The translations under genes were made by a program, and so were the position numbers. A stretch of DNA of 64,000 bases, from positions 413,103 through 477,102 of the forward strand of contig NW_019091467.1 in assembly GCF_001949145.1 (NCBI RefSeq), in the 5' to 3' direction. Under the pieces are notes generated by a model. It ran no database searches and was not told the DNA's origin. It worked only from the letters and a program-made list of their open reading frames with translations. The stretch is from Acanthaster planci (taxonomy: Eukaryota > Echinodermata > Asteroidea > Valvatida > Acanthasteridae). Below, in pieces: positions 30,101 to 41,756 of this stretch (position 1 is the stretch's first letter; each line of letters opens with the position of its first letter).

Positions 30101-31216
30101 CATGACCTCTGGAAAGATCAGAGTTATAACCACAGACTGGCCTAAGTTTATATTGCTGGAAATTAAGTACATGCTGCCATGGAGTTGCCTTGGCAACCGG
30201 TCCCAAAGTTCCCAGGCATGCCAGTAAATGAGTTGTTACATTCACATGCTGGCTGGGCCAACTCAATGGCCTATGCCTTGTGCTATTCTCAAACCACACT
30301 GCTGTGCTCAGATTGTGAAATGTTAAATTTGCCGAGCCTACAAATGGCATGGAACCAAAAGTTCACCATGTCCCAACAACTGTATTGTTTTGGCAAAATA
30401 TTTTGAATATTTTGACTTTTGGAAAAGGCATACTGGAAAAGGGGAGATACAAGTACATCATGTGTTGCCTTTTCCAACAGGCATACGTGTAAGTTGTACA
30501 TGTACGATACCCAGTGCATTTAACATATAGCAGCCAACTTTTGATGTACAATATCTAGCCAAATGTCACATACACTGATTAACAGGAGTCATTTGAACAG
30601 TACTTGCACAATATTTGTTACCGTAAATTCAAGTTTTCAACACCCAGGGACACGCCCATGGAGTGACTGTATTTGCTGATACAGTCTGCCTCCGCGCCCT
30701 TCTCAGACAATTTTAAGTAAAACAAGAGGAGAATTAGCATGTTTATACTTCAACTGGGAGGTGGGCTGCTGAATGTCAGATGTTTGATCTATCATCCATG
30801 CCTGCCTACATGGCTTTCTACAGCAAAATAAGTAAGTACACTTGAGTTATGATGATGACTCTTTAGGGGCCAAGTTTATAGGTGGGAAACACTCAGGAAG
30901 AACAAGTGGAACACGGTTTGTACATGTACCAACCTTGACGCTGAAGTTACAGGAGCCGGCCCGGACAAGCTTCTCATCCTGCTGCCACTGGTGGGGCTTG
31001 CTGGCAGCAGGCACATGGGCGTGCTCCTTGCGACGGAAGCTACTCCGCAGCTTCTTCATGCTGAGGGAGCGTCGCAGGCGACTGTTGCGCTTGGGGGACT
31101 GGGCACTTGACGAGGAGGAGGGGTGAGCTTCGGCTGCGGCGCCGGGCGGTCCTGTGTCAGGTGGAGGGTTCTTGTTGTACTTGTGACGACCGTGGGAGGG
31201 GCCAAAGAAGAATGAC
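2922..31216 (-). CDS. numb: Numb endocytic adaptor, 5' part of gene (six coding exons, 3' end off window)
   Basis: Coding exons on the minus strand, in transcript order, are 30934-31216, 21232-21306, 14592-14666, 5485-5625, 3976-4183 and 2922-3128. All have GT donors and AG acceptors and join without a frame break, giving 278 residues counted from the internal Met at 31059. Seen: N-terminal [16 protein letters not shown] signatures [48 protein letters not shown] and [12 protein letters not shown], then [19 protein letters not shown] and [18 protein letters not shown]. Known of the family: the PTB domain binds NPxY-type sequences and phospholipid, and aPKC phosphorylates the serines after it to release Numb from the cortex. 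Numb promotes endocytosis of Notch. The C-terminal DPF/NPF tail for AP-2 and EHD binding must lie left of position 1. The protein matches vertebrate NUMB/NUMBL and Drosophila Numb throughout; the single-copy invertebrate assignment is inferred. Confidence 0.95.
3129..5484. other. numb introns around exon 3976-4183
   Basis: Two introns of 847 and 1301 bases. The only odd item is a single GGCTGGTTCATACT half-site near 4432, the terminus of a repeat family seen elsewhere. A long plus-strand open frame here is the antisense of the numb exon. Confidence 0.7.
3976..4183 (-). CDS. numb: numb exon: end of PTB domain and first aPKC-type serine motif
   Basis: 208 nt, entering in phase 0 and leaving with one spare base at CAAG|GTGCCA. 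It encodes [20 protein letters not shown] (the C-terminal PTB helix), [22 protein letters not shown], then an Ala/Glu-rich stretch. The donor is weak at +5, but its phase matches the next acceptor. If the frame is read through the donor it gives [16 protein letters not shown] and a stop, discussed in the findings. Confidence 0.92.
5485..5625 (-). CDS. numb: numb exon: PTB domain core
   Basis: 141 nt, phase 0 at both ends, acceptor TTATCCAG and donor GTAAGT. Its 47 residues include [29 protein letters not shown] and LCHCF, almost identical to fly and human Numb. The last residues, HSLREP, diverge where human has MAVKDT. Confidence 0.96.
7810..7833. repeat. ACATGTAC array
   Basis: Four TACATG-type units with one TATGTA variant, in a numb intron. 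Confidence 0.9.
10329..10495. mobile_element. Short inverted-repeat element, 167 bp
   Basis: Arms of about 38 bases: CCGGTGTGGTGGTCTCAGCT at the left and AGCTGAGACCGTCACACCGG at the right are near-perfect reverse complements, as are TCTCAGCGGT and ACCGCTGAGA further in. It is a typical short non-autonomous DNA transposon; no target duplication was obvious. Confidence 0.75.
14592..14666 (-). CDS. numb: numb exon: PTB domain, [10 protein letters not shown] segment
   Basis: 75 nt, phase 0 at both ends, acceptor GATTTCAG and donor GTAAGG. It encodes 25 residues, STKKKVRAI then [16 protein letters not shown]. The start of this exon is the point where vertebrate NUMB can insert an alternative 11-residue PTB cassette. 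The exon seen here matches the form without the insert. Confidence 0.95.
16268..16288. repeat. ACATGTAC array
   Basis: Three and a half TACATG units, 45 bases left of an ATGT tetranucleotide tract. Confidence 0.9.
16333..16357. repeat. (ATGT)n microsatellite
   Basis: Six ATGT units without interruption. Confidence 0.95.
17727..17760. repeat. ACATGTAC array, longest in window
   Basis: About 34 bases of TACATG units with one ACATAC interruption. Confidence 0.9.
19725..19986. mobile_element. MITE with 56-base terminal inverted repeats, TGGGTCATTCC family
   Basis: It begins TGGGTCATTCCATGAGGTTG and ends CAACCTCATGGAATGACCCA. The arms stay complementary for about 56 bases, to TTACATGGG and CCCATGTAA. 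Total 262 bp, no open frame. It resembles the element at 41399. Confidence 0.85.
20351..21176. repeat. Diverged direct duplication, period about 555 bp, rich in GGAGGATT
   Basis: A segment from about 20351 (GGTTGGACCTTGTCTTG) returns at 20911 (GGTTAGACCTTGTGTTG), and GATAATGACAGGAATTACC at 20461 returns at about 21013. Both copies are full of GGAGGATT and GAAGGATTTT words. The middle has AACCCTAACCCTCCACAATC, like the ends of the TTAA elements. Confidence 0.65.
21232..21306 (-). CDS. numb: numb exon: PTB domain, SRGMHICED segment
   Basis: 75 nt, phase 0 at both ends. It encodes 25 residues from YLGSIEV to AAKQLRA, the first PTB strand and the helix after it. The acceptor is preceded by CCCCTCCTGTCTTTGCAG and the donor is GTAAGT. 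It aligns with human NUMB YLGHVEV...RLKA. Confidence 0.95.
22493..22802. mobile_element. MITE with GGTTCATACTCG termini, 310 bp
   Basis: It begins GAGGCTGGTTCATACTCGCT and ends AACGAGTATGAACCGGCCTC, reverse complements with few mismatches. Half-sites of the same family occur near 4432 and 47382. No open frame of note. Confidence 0.75.
26547..26605. mobile_element. Minimal piggyBac-like TTAA element, 59 bp
   Basis: TTAA, then CCCTAACACTCCTCAATCC, a ten-base spacer, then the complementary GGACTGAGGAGTGTTAGGG and TTAA. PiggyBac elements insert at TTAA and have termini starting CCC, so this is the likely class. It is almost nothing but two ends. Confidence 0.7.
27325..27352. repeat. ACATGTAC array
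   Basis: TACATG units broken once by CAG, so the register shifts in the middle. Confidence 0.9.
30934..31216 (-). CDS. numb: numb exon: N-terminus and start of PTB domain
   Basis: Ends at the donor AAG|GTTGGT after the residues NFSVK, at the conserved position before YLG. The Met at 31059 matches the vertebrate start (MNKLRQSFRRK). The frame stays open upstream and reads [13 protein letters not shown] just before this Met, resembling the Drosophila extension that contains SPKKMDRLRRS, so a longer N-terminus is likely. Two acceptors are possible. A strong one at 31216 follows a long pyrimidine tract and needs an incoming exon with two spare bases. A weaker one at 31179 is phase 0 and fits the candidate first exon at 44378-44410. 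The extension is rich in Ser, Pro and Ala. Confidence 0.9.
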
Positions 31217-31692
31217 CTGCCAGGTGGTAGGGAAGGAGAGGATAGTGTCAGAATGAGTCCAGATTTTGTGGCACCTCTTCAGTCACTCTGACCACATCAA
31301 GCATTGGGCAGTAGCAGCACTGAAGTTTTCTGAGAGAGTCTTTCTGTGACTAAACTCTTTTTTCCGAGTTTCAACATTCAAAACTGTGCATGCTTTCCTA
31401 GACGACTGAGGGCGCTATTGCTGTGATGTCATGCAGGGAACACATGGTTCAGACCACAGACATGAATGTGTTCACATAATTGTAAACTCAAAATTTGATC
31501 ACTGAAAATGTTCCTGAGAAAGGGCTGCCCGCCTGCTTATTGCTATGTACATGTAATTTTGGCCGGCAAAATCTTTACAACTTCAGCCTTATTTGTGCAC
31601 AAAGCAATGTAACATCAGACTTTTCTTCCCTGATGACATCACAGTTTGCTCATGAAAACCATTAGCATTAATTATTACAACCAAAAGGCCCT

Positions 31693-32000
31693 TTAACCCT
31701 AACAGTCCCGAATGCTACAAAGTACTACTTAGTAGTAGAATGTAGTACTCAGCCCTGTCACTTGTAAGCGGACATGACATTATTCTCTGAAGCCATAAGA
31801 TACAATAGAGAAGACAATGTACCATACAGTGCTGTGGCACTATGAATGCATGGTTTCATTGTTCGTACGAGTACCAATGGAATAAACCTAGCCAGAATTA
31901 GTAATTTGTGGCGCTAGGTCCTTCAGGCTCAGAGTGTTACGTAGTATTTTGTAGTACTGAGTACTGTAAGCCAAACAATACCCGGTACTGTTAGGGTTAA
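31693..32000. mobile_element. PiggyBac-like MITE, 308 bp
   Basis: Flanked by TTAA on both sides, with termini CCCTAACAGT and ACTGTTAGGG. Subterminal GTAGTACTCA and TGAGTACTAC type words repeat in inverted order. No coding capacity. Confidence 0.75.
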
Positions 32001-33903
32001 AAGAGTAAAACAAATGGAGAATTTAAGTCAACTGAGACAAAAAGATGCATTTCGAGGGTCTGTATAACAGTGGACTGGTGGAGATTTTCTTCCCGTGTAA
32101 AATTTCAAATATACTGGTACCGGTACATTTTACAAGTCTATGATTATGGAACTCATGCCATGATAAAGATATCTAACACAGAAGATTTGTCATACATGCC
32201 GGTATAAATGAGTACATGTATGTAAGTACAACACATCACATCTTTCCCAATCTTTTCTTTCTGTCCCTCAATCAATTTTCAGGTGCCAGGTGCAAATATT
32301 TCCAAGTGATTACTGGTACATCTTATCTCAACATGTGCACGTAATGTACCGGTATGACGGGTACTCCCAACTTGAACATTTTCGTTAAAATGTGCACAAA
32401 GTCGCAGTGGTTGTCTGCCATGTGGTACAAATTGCGTTTCAAGTGCTAGTCACACCGGTACATGTATCTCTCGCCACTGAGGTAGTCCGTGAGCAAGAAC
32501 ACCATAATCCTACATGTACCAGTACATGTACAATGATTACCACTGAACCAATGTGTTTGGCTAAAAAGTACAGGCCTTTAAATTCTCAGTCCGTTCATTG
32601 CATCAAGCATTAAGTACTTCACATGGAATGTATGTAACATGTACTATTACTGGTAACTGCCCTCAATTAACAAATCATTTAAACATACATTAGTTTTTAA
32701 ATTCAGGTTAATTCTATGGTAGGTGATGCATGCAGATGTTTTTAAACAAAGTTAGGATCAAAAGGGAATGTTAGTTACCTCAGATAGTACCATGTCAAAA
32801 GAATTTTTTTAATTCTTGAACAAAATATTTTGTGTAACAACATCTACATGTACTTGTAGCTCAGCCTGTTGAATTACAATGAGGCAATTTTTACCATTTT
32901 TCCTCTCGGGAAAGGTCAAAAGGACGTGCAGACTAGAAATATTGTTGAAAAAAGCAAACTGTGATTTAGTAGAGATCTGTACTTCTCGTTGGGGTCTGCC
33001 GAATCTTTTTGTGGTGACAGATGAATGGTATTCCATCCATCAATTTTGGCGTGTTTGTGAAACATTCCCTACAGCTCATCCAGGGCATTAACCACACCTA
33101 TTAATCGCATATGGTAAATACATGTAAATCACGTACATGTACATGAACATGGACACGACCGTCATACCAGTTAACCATTACACTGTGTACTCACGTCTCA
33201 CACTGTACTATATGTACAATGTTGCACACTGTATGCTCAAATCAAAATGGAACAGGCAAATCGAAAACATCAAATTTTACAAAAAGTGAACTTCTACATC
33301 CTACTTAACAATAAAAAAACTACACTGGCAAATTGTTATTCTCCATTTGCAAAGAAACTATCCTGTAATCGTGGAGCTAAACAGTCATGCAAACACAAAG
33401 TTATAAACCTGGACATCCTGAACTAAATTGTGTGTTCAATGTCTCCACAGTTATTCCCACCCCAACCATTAGTCCAACCATTACAGAATGCTGGAAGTTC
33501 GTTATTTACCTTGGAACTGTGCAAGTAAGCCACTTTGACGAAGTTAATCACGTGGAGGGTTTTCAATTTTAACGGAAACATAAAAAAAAAGATTAGTCAG
33601 AGGAGGACTACAACAGAACTTCAATGCAAAAGATTCGTAAAGAGAAAAAGTACATGTAGATGTGCCAGTACGTAGGAATTGTGGACTGATTCAACTCATA
33701 TGTTCATTTTCACGTACATGTACATGCCCGTTTAAAGTTCACTTAGACACTGTACATGTATGTACCGGTACACTGAGCTGGCACATGTACAGACCTGTAT
33801 AGAATTAATGGTAATAATTACTCAAGAGTTAGTTGTTTAGTCACATCTTCAAAATCCAAACATGCTTAAACTGCATTGAGGAAAGCTGGAAACCTAATTT
33901 TGC

Positions 33904-33933
33904 AATTAATTAATTAATTAATTAATCAATTAA
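33904..33933. repeat. (TTAA)n tract
   Basis: About seven TTAA units in a row. A second such tract is at 55061-55085. Confidence 0.9.
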
Positions 33934-34924
33934 AGGTTAACAGAGAAGATGACTGATGATAGATGTAGTCTGTTGCATACATTTAATTTGAGATTGTTAA
34001 CATGCTGTTGCAAAGCCCTGGGTTGGGCAACGATGGATACTAAGGAGCAGTTCTTTGGATACGTCATTGCTCTTGAAGACGGGGAATGAGATGCTCTGAG
34101 TTGTAATCACTATCTCTAATCCTTGAAACTGCGAGGAGGTTTGGGAAGGACTGTGCAAAGTTGAGCCCATGGCCTTCACGTTGGGCTTGTTTAATAGTCC
34201 ATGAAGTTTGAAGTAGTAATTGTACAAAGAAAATGTGACAGGTTTCCCACAGAAAAAAAGTAGATAGCAAAATTTCGTGGCACTTTAAGGACTTTCATGG
34301 ATTAAAATATGACAATTTCCACGGATAAAAACTGATTGGTATTGTGAACCGGAAAACTGCCAAAGCCACTTCTATGGACTGACAAGGATATAGCCTGTAA
34401 ACATCACTATTCCATTATCGCATCACAAGTGGCCCATCAAAAATAACCCTTGCACAATTTTTTGTCCATGACTTTTCTTCTGACAGAAGGATTCCAGGAC
34501 ACCCTACTCTCCCCAATATTCCACAACAACTTTTTTCCAGGATTTCCCATGACCACAGGAACCCTGTACATACTGAGAGCCAATATTTATTAACTGGTAA
34601 CAGTCAAGTGTACTGAACCAGCACCCCAAGATCAAGTACATAAGATGCTTATGGTGGCAGAGTGGCAGACTCACCCTGTCTTTCTTACAGCTGATTGCAT
34701 AAAGTACCATTCCACACCTCATACATACATGGAAGGTGCCTACTACAGTGCCAATTAAACTTCATTACATACATGTATCAGTGATAATCAGTCACGCAAT
34801 TCATTGCAATTTAAATTTGATCTGGCAATGGGAAATTATCTTCACTTTTTTTTCTCTTCCTGGGAATTCATTTCCATTTCACCAAATGTGAAAAAAATGT
34901 TTCCCTAAGTGGATGAAATTTTCA

Positions 34925-35195
34925 GAGTACATGTAGTTTCCAACTAGTGGGACAAGATTTTCACAGATGTTCCCACCAGTGGGAAAAGACTCTTTAGAAG
35001 ATTTGGACCGAGAAGACTTTCACAGACTTTTTCCGCAAGTGGGACAGAATTTTTATACAATTCTACGTAAGTGGGAGAAGATTTAAGTCTTTTTCACACA
35101 AACAGGAAAAGATTTTCAGTTTTCACAGATTTTTCTCACAAGGTAAAAAACATTTTTATGCCTTTTCACACAAGTGGGAAATTATTTTGTGCCTT
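34925..35195. repeat. Degenerate minisatellite, AGTGGGAAAAGATTTTCACA unit
   Basis: About seven diverged copies of a 30-40 base unit built from AGTGGGA, AAAGATTTT and TTCACAGA words follow head to tail. Copy boundaries are blurred by indels. Confidence 0.6.
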
Positions 35196-38100
35196 GTGAA
35201 ATGAGAGGGTGAATGTGAAAGTGGATTCCTCTCATAAAACCTCTCATCCCAATTCAAAGTGTTAAATTTCGATTGCACCATACTGCATGAATGTCTCCAT
35301 TTGACACACAGACACAAAGTTTGTTAAAGATCCATACCAGAGTTATCATTATTATTGTAACAGTGTAAGCAGACCACTGGAACAAAGTACCAGTTGCAAA
35401 TACCGCCAATCAGTGATGATGAGAATTTTCAAAAAAGTTAGTAGAGATTTTGTGCCTATATGATGATGATGGGGTCAGTACAGTAGTTACGCAATGTACA
35501 TTACAGGTGTCATTCACCCAGTGATGAAATGTGCACAGAAGTAGTTGCCAATGTCTTCATGCGATGCTGTGACTGCGAGACCCAGCAGAGTACTCTAAAT
35601 TACTGATACTGTACTTACTTGAGGCCCATGCTGGAATATTTTCAATGCAGACTTTTCCCGAGATCCTGTTGAGTTGGCAAGCCAATCAGATTAATCAGTG
35701 GACAAATTTCAAAATACACAAGGAAATACATGTAACTACAGTACTTGTCATGCTTGTAAAATACCATACTATTTCAGCCCACTCTGTGAACTCCAATCTA
35801 CATGTACATGTACCGACTACCGGTATACACTACACATAACTTGCTACTGTTGTTGTAGGGCAGGTCTCCTCAGCTTATTTATCTCACATTACTAACTCCT
35901 GAGTTGACAATCACAAATCCTTCATGGGTTCACTGCATCCAAAAGTGTGTACAGGTACTGTACTCATAGTGGTGGACGGTGGTACTAGTACATGTACAAA
36001 TTCTATGGTATGCAGCAGGTGCGCACATTCCACAATGTGTGGGCTAGTCTGGAGAGCAGACTGTACCACCATGTTCAAATGGGGGTGAGTTACTCCTATC
36101 ACCTGAAGGAACTGACCTCTATCAACAGTGAACATATTCAGTTGCTTACAAAAATTCCCTGTATAACCACAATGGTACATCCCTATTGTTTACAACATTC
36201 AGTGTACTATTGGAATATTGAGACTCTGGAAATGAAGAGAACGTTTTATTCCCCCCCTCGGGAACTGACAAATGTAGGGACCCCCACAACAAACAACTGA
36301 AAGTAAATCCCTCCTCAATGGGGGGTCAACATGTGTCTCAGTACTCAAGTGATGGCTCACCAGAGAGCCTCTAACTGACAGACAATAATCACAGAGGCCC
36401 AACTGCACAACAGATAAGTGTGCATATTCACCCATTGAGTCACTAAACTTGACCTTCTTGGGGGAGGAAACATTTCCCAGAGGATACTTTGCTGTAATAT
36501 AGGGATTTGTGATAAAGTAATAAAAAGCTACTCTTGTACATGTACTTCCTGCCAAACTGCGTGAGCTTTTGAATGCCACACAGAATGAACAGTTTGGCAA
36601 TCTAAAACTTTACAATGTGACAGACTTGCACACTGTCCCTAGCAATGTGAAATACGCTAGCCACACCGTTAGGGTGAACAACACAGTCGCAGTAAAACAA
36701 ATTGCCACTGAATCCTTGCCAACCAAGCTTTCACATTACTTGATGTATACGAGGAAGTGAATATATAAATTTGTTGTACAGATGAGCATCATATCAGTAG
36801 GCCCTAAATCTGTTTCCTCCAAGGCAAGTTGTTTCTAGACTTGTCATTATCAAAGAACAAATTCTGGCTACCTCGACATGTAATTCAAGACAGAAATTTT
36901 GAAGTAACACGTACCGTACTTTCAAGTTATACTGACATTTGCATATAAACTACAGGTATTTGAAAAATGTGAAAAAAAGAAAAGACTGAAGAATGACTCT
37001 CAAAATCCTGATCCAAGGCACCGGCACATGTAACTCTGTAACAGACATACATGTAAATAATTATTTAGTCATATTTAAAGTACAGATTGCTAAGCAGGTG
37101 TATTTATGTTGCAAAGTAATCTACATGTAACACATGACGAAATATGGATTTTAATGATGCAATAATGAGTACACATGTGTACAGTTTGATACAATGTATC
37201 TTAAAAACTTGAATTTAAGTAAACAACATATTGCGTACATAAACATACTGGTACATGTATCAATGATCAGTCGACACCCCCTACCCCTGAAAAAATTTTC
37301 TGCAAATTGTGTTAAAAGCCTACGAATGCTTCAATGACAGTATAGCTGGGATCTCAAACTTCGATTTACCGGCTGATTTATTACAACTACCGATAGCACC
37401 GACCTGTGGCCTGACTGGACCATTTTAGAGGAAATATCAATGGCAGTGTGCATATCATGATCTGCAATAGGCCACCCTAACTGAATGTGCCGTGATACAA
37501 AGTAAAAACGTCCACAGTTGCAGTTCCGATTACAATGCATTGTTTGGCTTCCGTGCACTTTGTTACTTTCACATGAAAAGGATTGCAGAATGCTTCATTT
37601 TGTGCAAGCCTTTGCGTCCTGTTGGGCTTTTAAAATAAAAGGAGAGAACAAAAAAACATTGACTATAGAAAAAGAGAGCACTGTGGGTGGTTTTTAGGCT
37701 TGGGGCTAGTGAATCTACGATGTTTTTGCGGTGCAGAAATTATCCATGTACAAGCATGCCCCTTTTACACCTCTTTTAAAGATTTTTTCAAAACGTTTTT
37801 TTAAAGTCGATAACAACTGCATGAAACCTTTTCTGGACCCGGTACATGTATTACGTGTAATTTGCAAGCGGTAGATGCAGGTGATTTGGCTGTGAGTGAA
37901 TGCTAAAACTTTGATTTTTCTTTAACTCATTGCCTGGATTGGGCAGGTTTTTGAAAATGAACAACCACAAATTGCACTCTCCTTCCAGCAGGAACAAAAG
38001 AGGGCGTGTTTTGAAATGAAACTGACTGTCGCTTGCTACGCACTAACCGCACACCAGGTAGGTATGCAAGTTTATGCGCATTTGACGCGGAGCACACTGA

Positions 38101-39574
38101 GAACGCGCAACGAATTTTGTCTGGAATATACAGCCTTCACGCGCACGCCAAACGCGTGCAAGAACCCAGTTGGAAACTTAGTACCATCTGTCTTTCTTGC
38201 GCCGGTGAGGGCGCACTTCAGCTCAAGCCGAATGAGATAAAAGACCCCAGTTACGGGGGCAAGTACATACATACAGGTACATACATACATACATGTGCAT
38301 GTACACGTACTGCCACATTCACAGTGGCTTACCTGGTGGTTTTGACTCTTTCTTAACATGTTAGTCAACGCGGAGGTTGACTTGAAACCGTAGACTGAAT
38401 TTTCTTTTGATATAAAAATCAAGGTAAATTTCAATGTCAAAACCAACAGGTACATTGTACATTTTGACTGCAAAAAGGGCACCGGCAGCCACGCCTCCCC
38501 AAAAGATTGCATGTCTACATACATGTACAGTAGTTACATGTCCTTTCTCTGCCCCCCAAAAATATACAGAAAGGCCCCCAAATGTAACCTCCCCTGAAAG
38601 GCCATGAAAGATTACTCGAAAAAAATGCCCAAATTGGCTCAGTCCCAAAAAACAAGTCTGACCCCCTCTCCCTCCTAACACGTATAGTCCTAGATCCGCC
38701 TTTGGGGTGAACACTGCTGATGTGACAGGGCCCCTTTAACCATGTTTTGTGTCATAAAATCCTGGCAGTGTGTGACCGCATAATTAAACACAAGACATGT
38801 TGCACAGACCATGTAACCCATCATGAGTGTGTTTGTTCACTGGACTTGATTACACTTCATGCATGCACATATGTATACACGGTTCCTGACAGGCTACTTA
38901 TGTGTACATGTAGGGTACATATACGTACAGCATACTGGCAGTGCACTGTATTGATGTGGACACTGCAACCCCACACTCTGAGACAATGGAAACTGGTTGC
39001 TAGAGAATGCAGGGTTCATTGCCTACATGTACACTGTACATGTACTTGGAAGGGTTGTAAGCCTGCACCAGCTGACCTTGACAGGTTTCATGTACTGTAA
39101 AGCGCTGCATATTGTTGGGCGTGGGAACAAAATGACAAAAAGATGGAAGGGGTCTCTGACCACTTAAAAAAAATGTACATGTTGTTAAAATACATGTACC
39201 ATACATCAAATGTAACGGAGGCCTCACAGTTTTATACATTCAAGAGGGGAGTAGCTTGGTGGGCTTAAACTGGTGGGACATGGGGGGTAATTGTATGCAA
39301 TTCTGCTGATAAACATAGCTAGGAAAATGTATGTAAACACGCCAGGAAAACATTATTTTTAGAGTACTGTAGATTATCGCAAGATCCAATGTAGGAAAGA
39401 AGGAGGAGGCTACCAATACATGTACCACTGCTCCCCCCTCTAGCTCTCTCACCACCGACAAAATGTCCCCAAGTACTCCCATCACTCGTTTGGCTGTAAA
39501 CCCATGGACAGTTTCTTATTGTAAAAGTAATATATTTTTCCAAGATGTATTTTTTTTGCGTTGGGGAGATGTTA

Positions 39575-39631
39575 ATTATATATAACAGGTTTGCCCTTAC
39601 CCAACGTAAGGGCAAACCTGTTATATATAAT
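39575..39631. repeat. Perfect 26-bp hairpin with 5-base loop
   Basis: Arms 39575-39600 and 39606-39631 are exact reverse complements around the loop CCAAC. The arm includes ATAACAGGTTTGCCCTTAC. No mismatch in 26 pairs, which is unusual for neutral intronic DNA. Confidence 0.9.
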
Positions 39632-41398
39632 ATATTTTTGTATTTTGTCATGGTGGATGGCTTTATAACATACAGGTGGGACTGTTCACAAGCATTCAAA
39701 TCAAACTACATATATCTCCCGAATACGTAAAAATGTAGCAAAATTTATTGGAACTACATGTAGTAGTGATGCGTCTGAGCTGTGTGGATAAATTTCGCGC
39801 ACTGAGTTGTGGGTAAGTACCGCGCAATCTCGCAGAATCTCGTCAAAATGGAAGTTAGCGAGGTGGAATCACGTCACAGAATGCAAACTTCAGCTTGCCG
39901 TTCATGTCCATGTACAATGCCTTTTGAAGCCTTTGAAGTGTAAAAAATACCAGCACTCAGACAGATCTACAAAGTGTCACTGAATTTGTCTACTGATCTT
40001 ACAGGCACACTGACTTACATGGATGACGTGTCATACATTTGAATGCAGACTACATTGTAGCCTTTTCTCTTCTTTTCTGCCCAAATTTCAACAGAACACT
40101 TAGGAAAACCCGTTGTGTGGATGACATGCTCCAGCAAGAATGCAACATGAGTCAGGGTTTATTGATAATCGCAAGGTCAATATGATTGAATCACACTTGC
40201 TGGATATGTACATGTACTGTACCACCGCCCCTGCAGTGCAAAGACAGGCTTGAAACAATGATGAGATCAATAGGGTGTGTACGTTCAGTTACTGTGCGAC
40301 CGTAGCGGAAAGACTCCACCCAAACCGACGGAGATTTATCTTGGGGCAAAGTCCACACGATCCAGTCTCCACATTCTTAAAGCAGAATGTTAAAATACAC
40401 AAGGGGTACTTCATTTCATTTCGTACTTGAGGAAAAACTGAGTGGAATACTTTGAGAATGTCAGAAAAAAATGACCTTTGTGAAAAAACAAAGACACATT
40501 GATCTATTTTAACAGGGAAAATATTACCCATATATTTCAATATACTTCATGTACATGTAAGTAAGAACAAATTTTATGCAACATCTAATAAGCTCTCCAC
40601 AAAATTAATGCTTATGGGTAGACCAATGGAAATCTTACGACCAAAAATACAAACACAAACGTATACATGTACGTGTACTGGTACATGTGTGTATCTTTTC
40701 TGGGAAGGAAACTTCAGATTTTTAACTAGGCTTTCACCTACTTGTAGTTCTGACATTAGACTGAAAAGATTTTATGGTACAATTTTGTGAAAAGAAGGAA
40801 TTTATGGTTACTGAAGCTGTAAAGCCTCAGTAAAGGGAAAGATCTCATTTTCAGGATCAATGAAACTGCTTGGTTTATATTCGTCCCCTCCCCCCTTTTT
40901 TATACCCTATCAGCCATCCCAAATTTATTTTTGGTGACTTGAATTTTAACACATTTCAAATCATTGTGAACAAGAGTTCCATACCTTGTAAACTCTGTGG
41001 TTCAAACTACAGAACGGTCAGCCAGGAACTAAACTGGGAGTTGATGAGAGTGGATTGACATTAAACAACATTTTTGGACCTTTTGTTGTCTTAATTGCAG
41101 CTTTTAAAAGCTGTAGTGGAAGAAATGTTTGCTGTGGTACGGCATTCCAAAGTAAAAGTGCTCCCGGAAAAAAAAAAGGTTGAATAATGAGTGTAGGCCT
41201 ACATGTATGAGAGTAGACTTCAACCTGCTAATTGTGGGTTCTCCTGGATCTGGTAATAGTCTGGACCATCCAGACATCACTCAACAAACCCTATGAGACT
41301 GGTCTGAAAAATTATGTGCTTTTTAGGACATCATACCGGACTCCCTTTCTGATGGCTAGTAAACCGCTGCAAGGGAATATTAATGATATCTGTATAAA

Positions 41399-41644
41399 TG
41401 GGTAATTCCAGAAATCAGGGGTCTAACAGTGTGACATTTTTGTGTCCCTGTTACATGTACATCTGATTTTTGTTATCTGACATGGAATTATCTCCGGAAT
41501 TGATTTCAAACTACATGTATTATTATTTTTTTGGCAGGTAATTTGCATTAATTCATCACTCTTGGAAATTAGAAAATGTGTTCGGAACTGACAAAATCCT
41601 ATGTAGGATGTGACAGGGACACCCAAAAAAAATGGAATTACCCA
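41399..41644. mobile_element. MITE of the TGGGTAATTCC family, 246 bp
   Basis: Termini TGGGTAATTCCA and TGGAATTACCCA. Inner parts GTGTCCCTGTTACATG and GTGACAGGGACAC are also complementary. The same architecture and near-identical termini as the element at 19725 make one family. Confidence 0.8.
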
Positions 41645-41756
41645 TGTGGGACTCTTACCCTGAAGAATTCTACCGGTGCATGTGTTTTCTACGTACATGC
41701 ACATGTAGGCCTAAATGTTTCAATAGAGGGTCTGCGTGGAGGGTAACAGGTCACTT

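Larger units (their letters stand above)
21307..30933. other. numb intron, 9.6 kb
   Basis: Holds the GGTTCATACT element (22493-22802), a CGATAT-rich patch near 24985-25100, the 59-base TTAA element (26547-26605) and many ACATGTAC runs. No exon recognised. Confidence 0.7.

Noticed and set aside
30842-31126. 94-codon plus-strand frame
   Set aside because: Antisense of the numb N-terminal exon; the GC-rich codons make both strands open.
26547-32000. CCCTAA/TTAGGG words as interstitial telomere repeats
   Set aside because: Each occurs once per element end, never in tandem, and always next to TTAA, so transposon termini explain them better.
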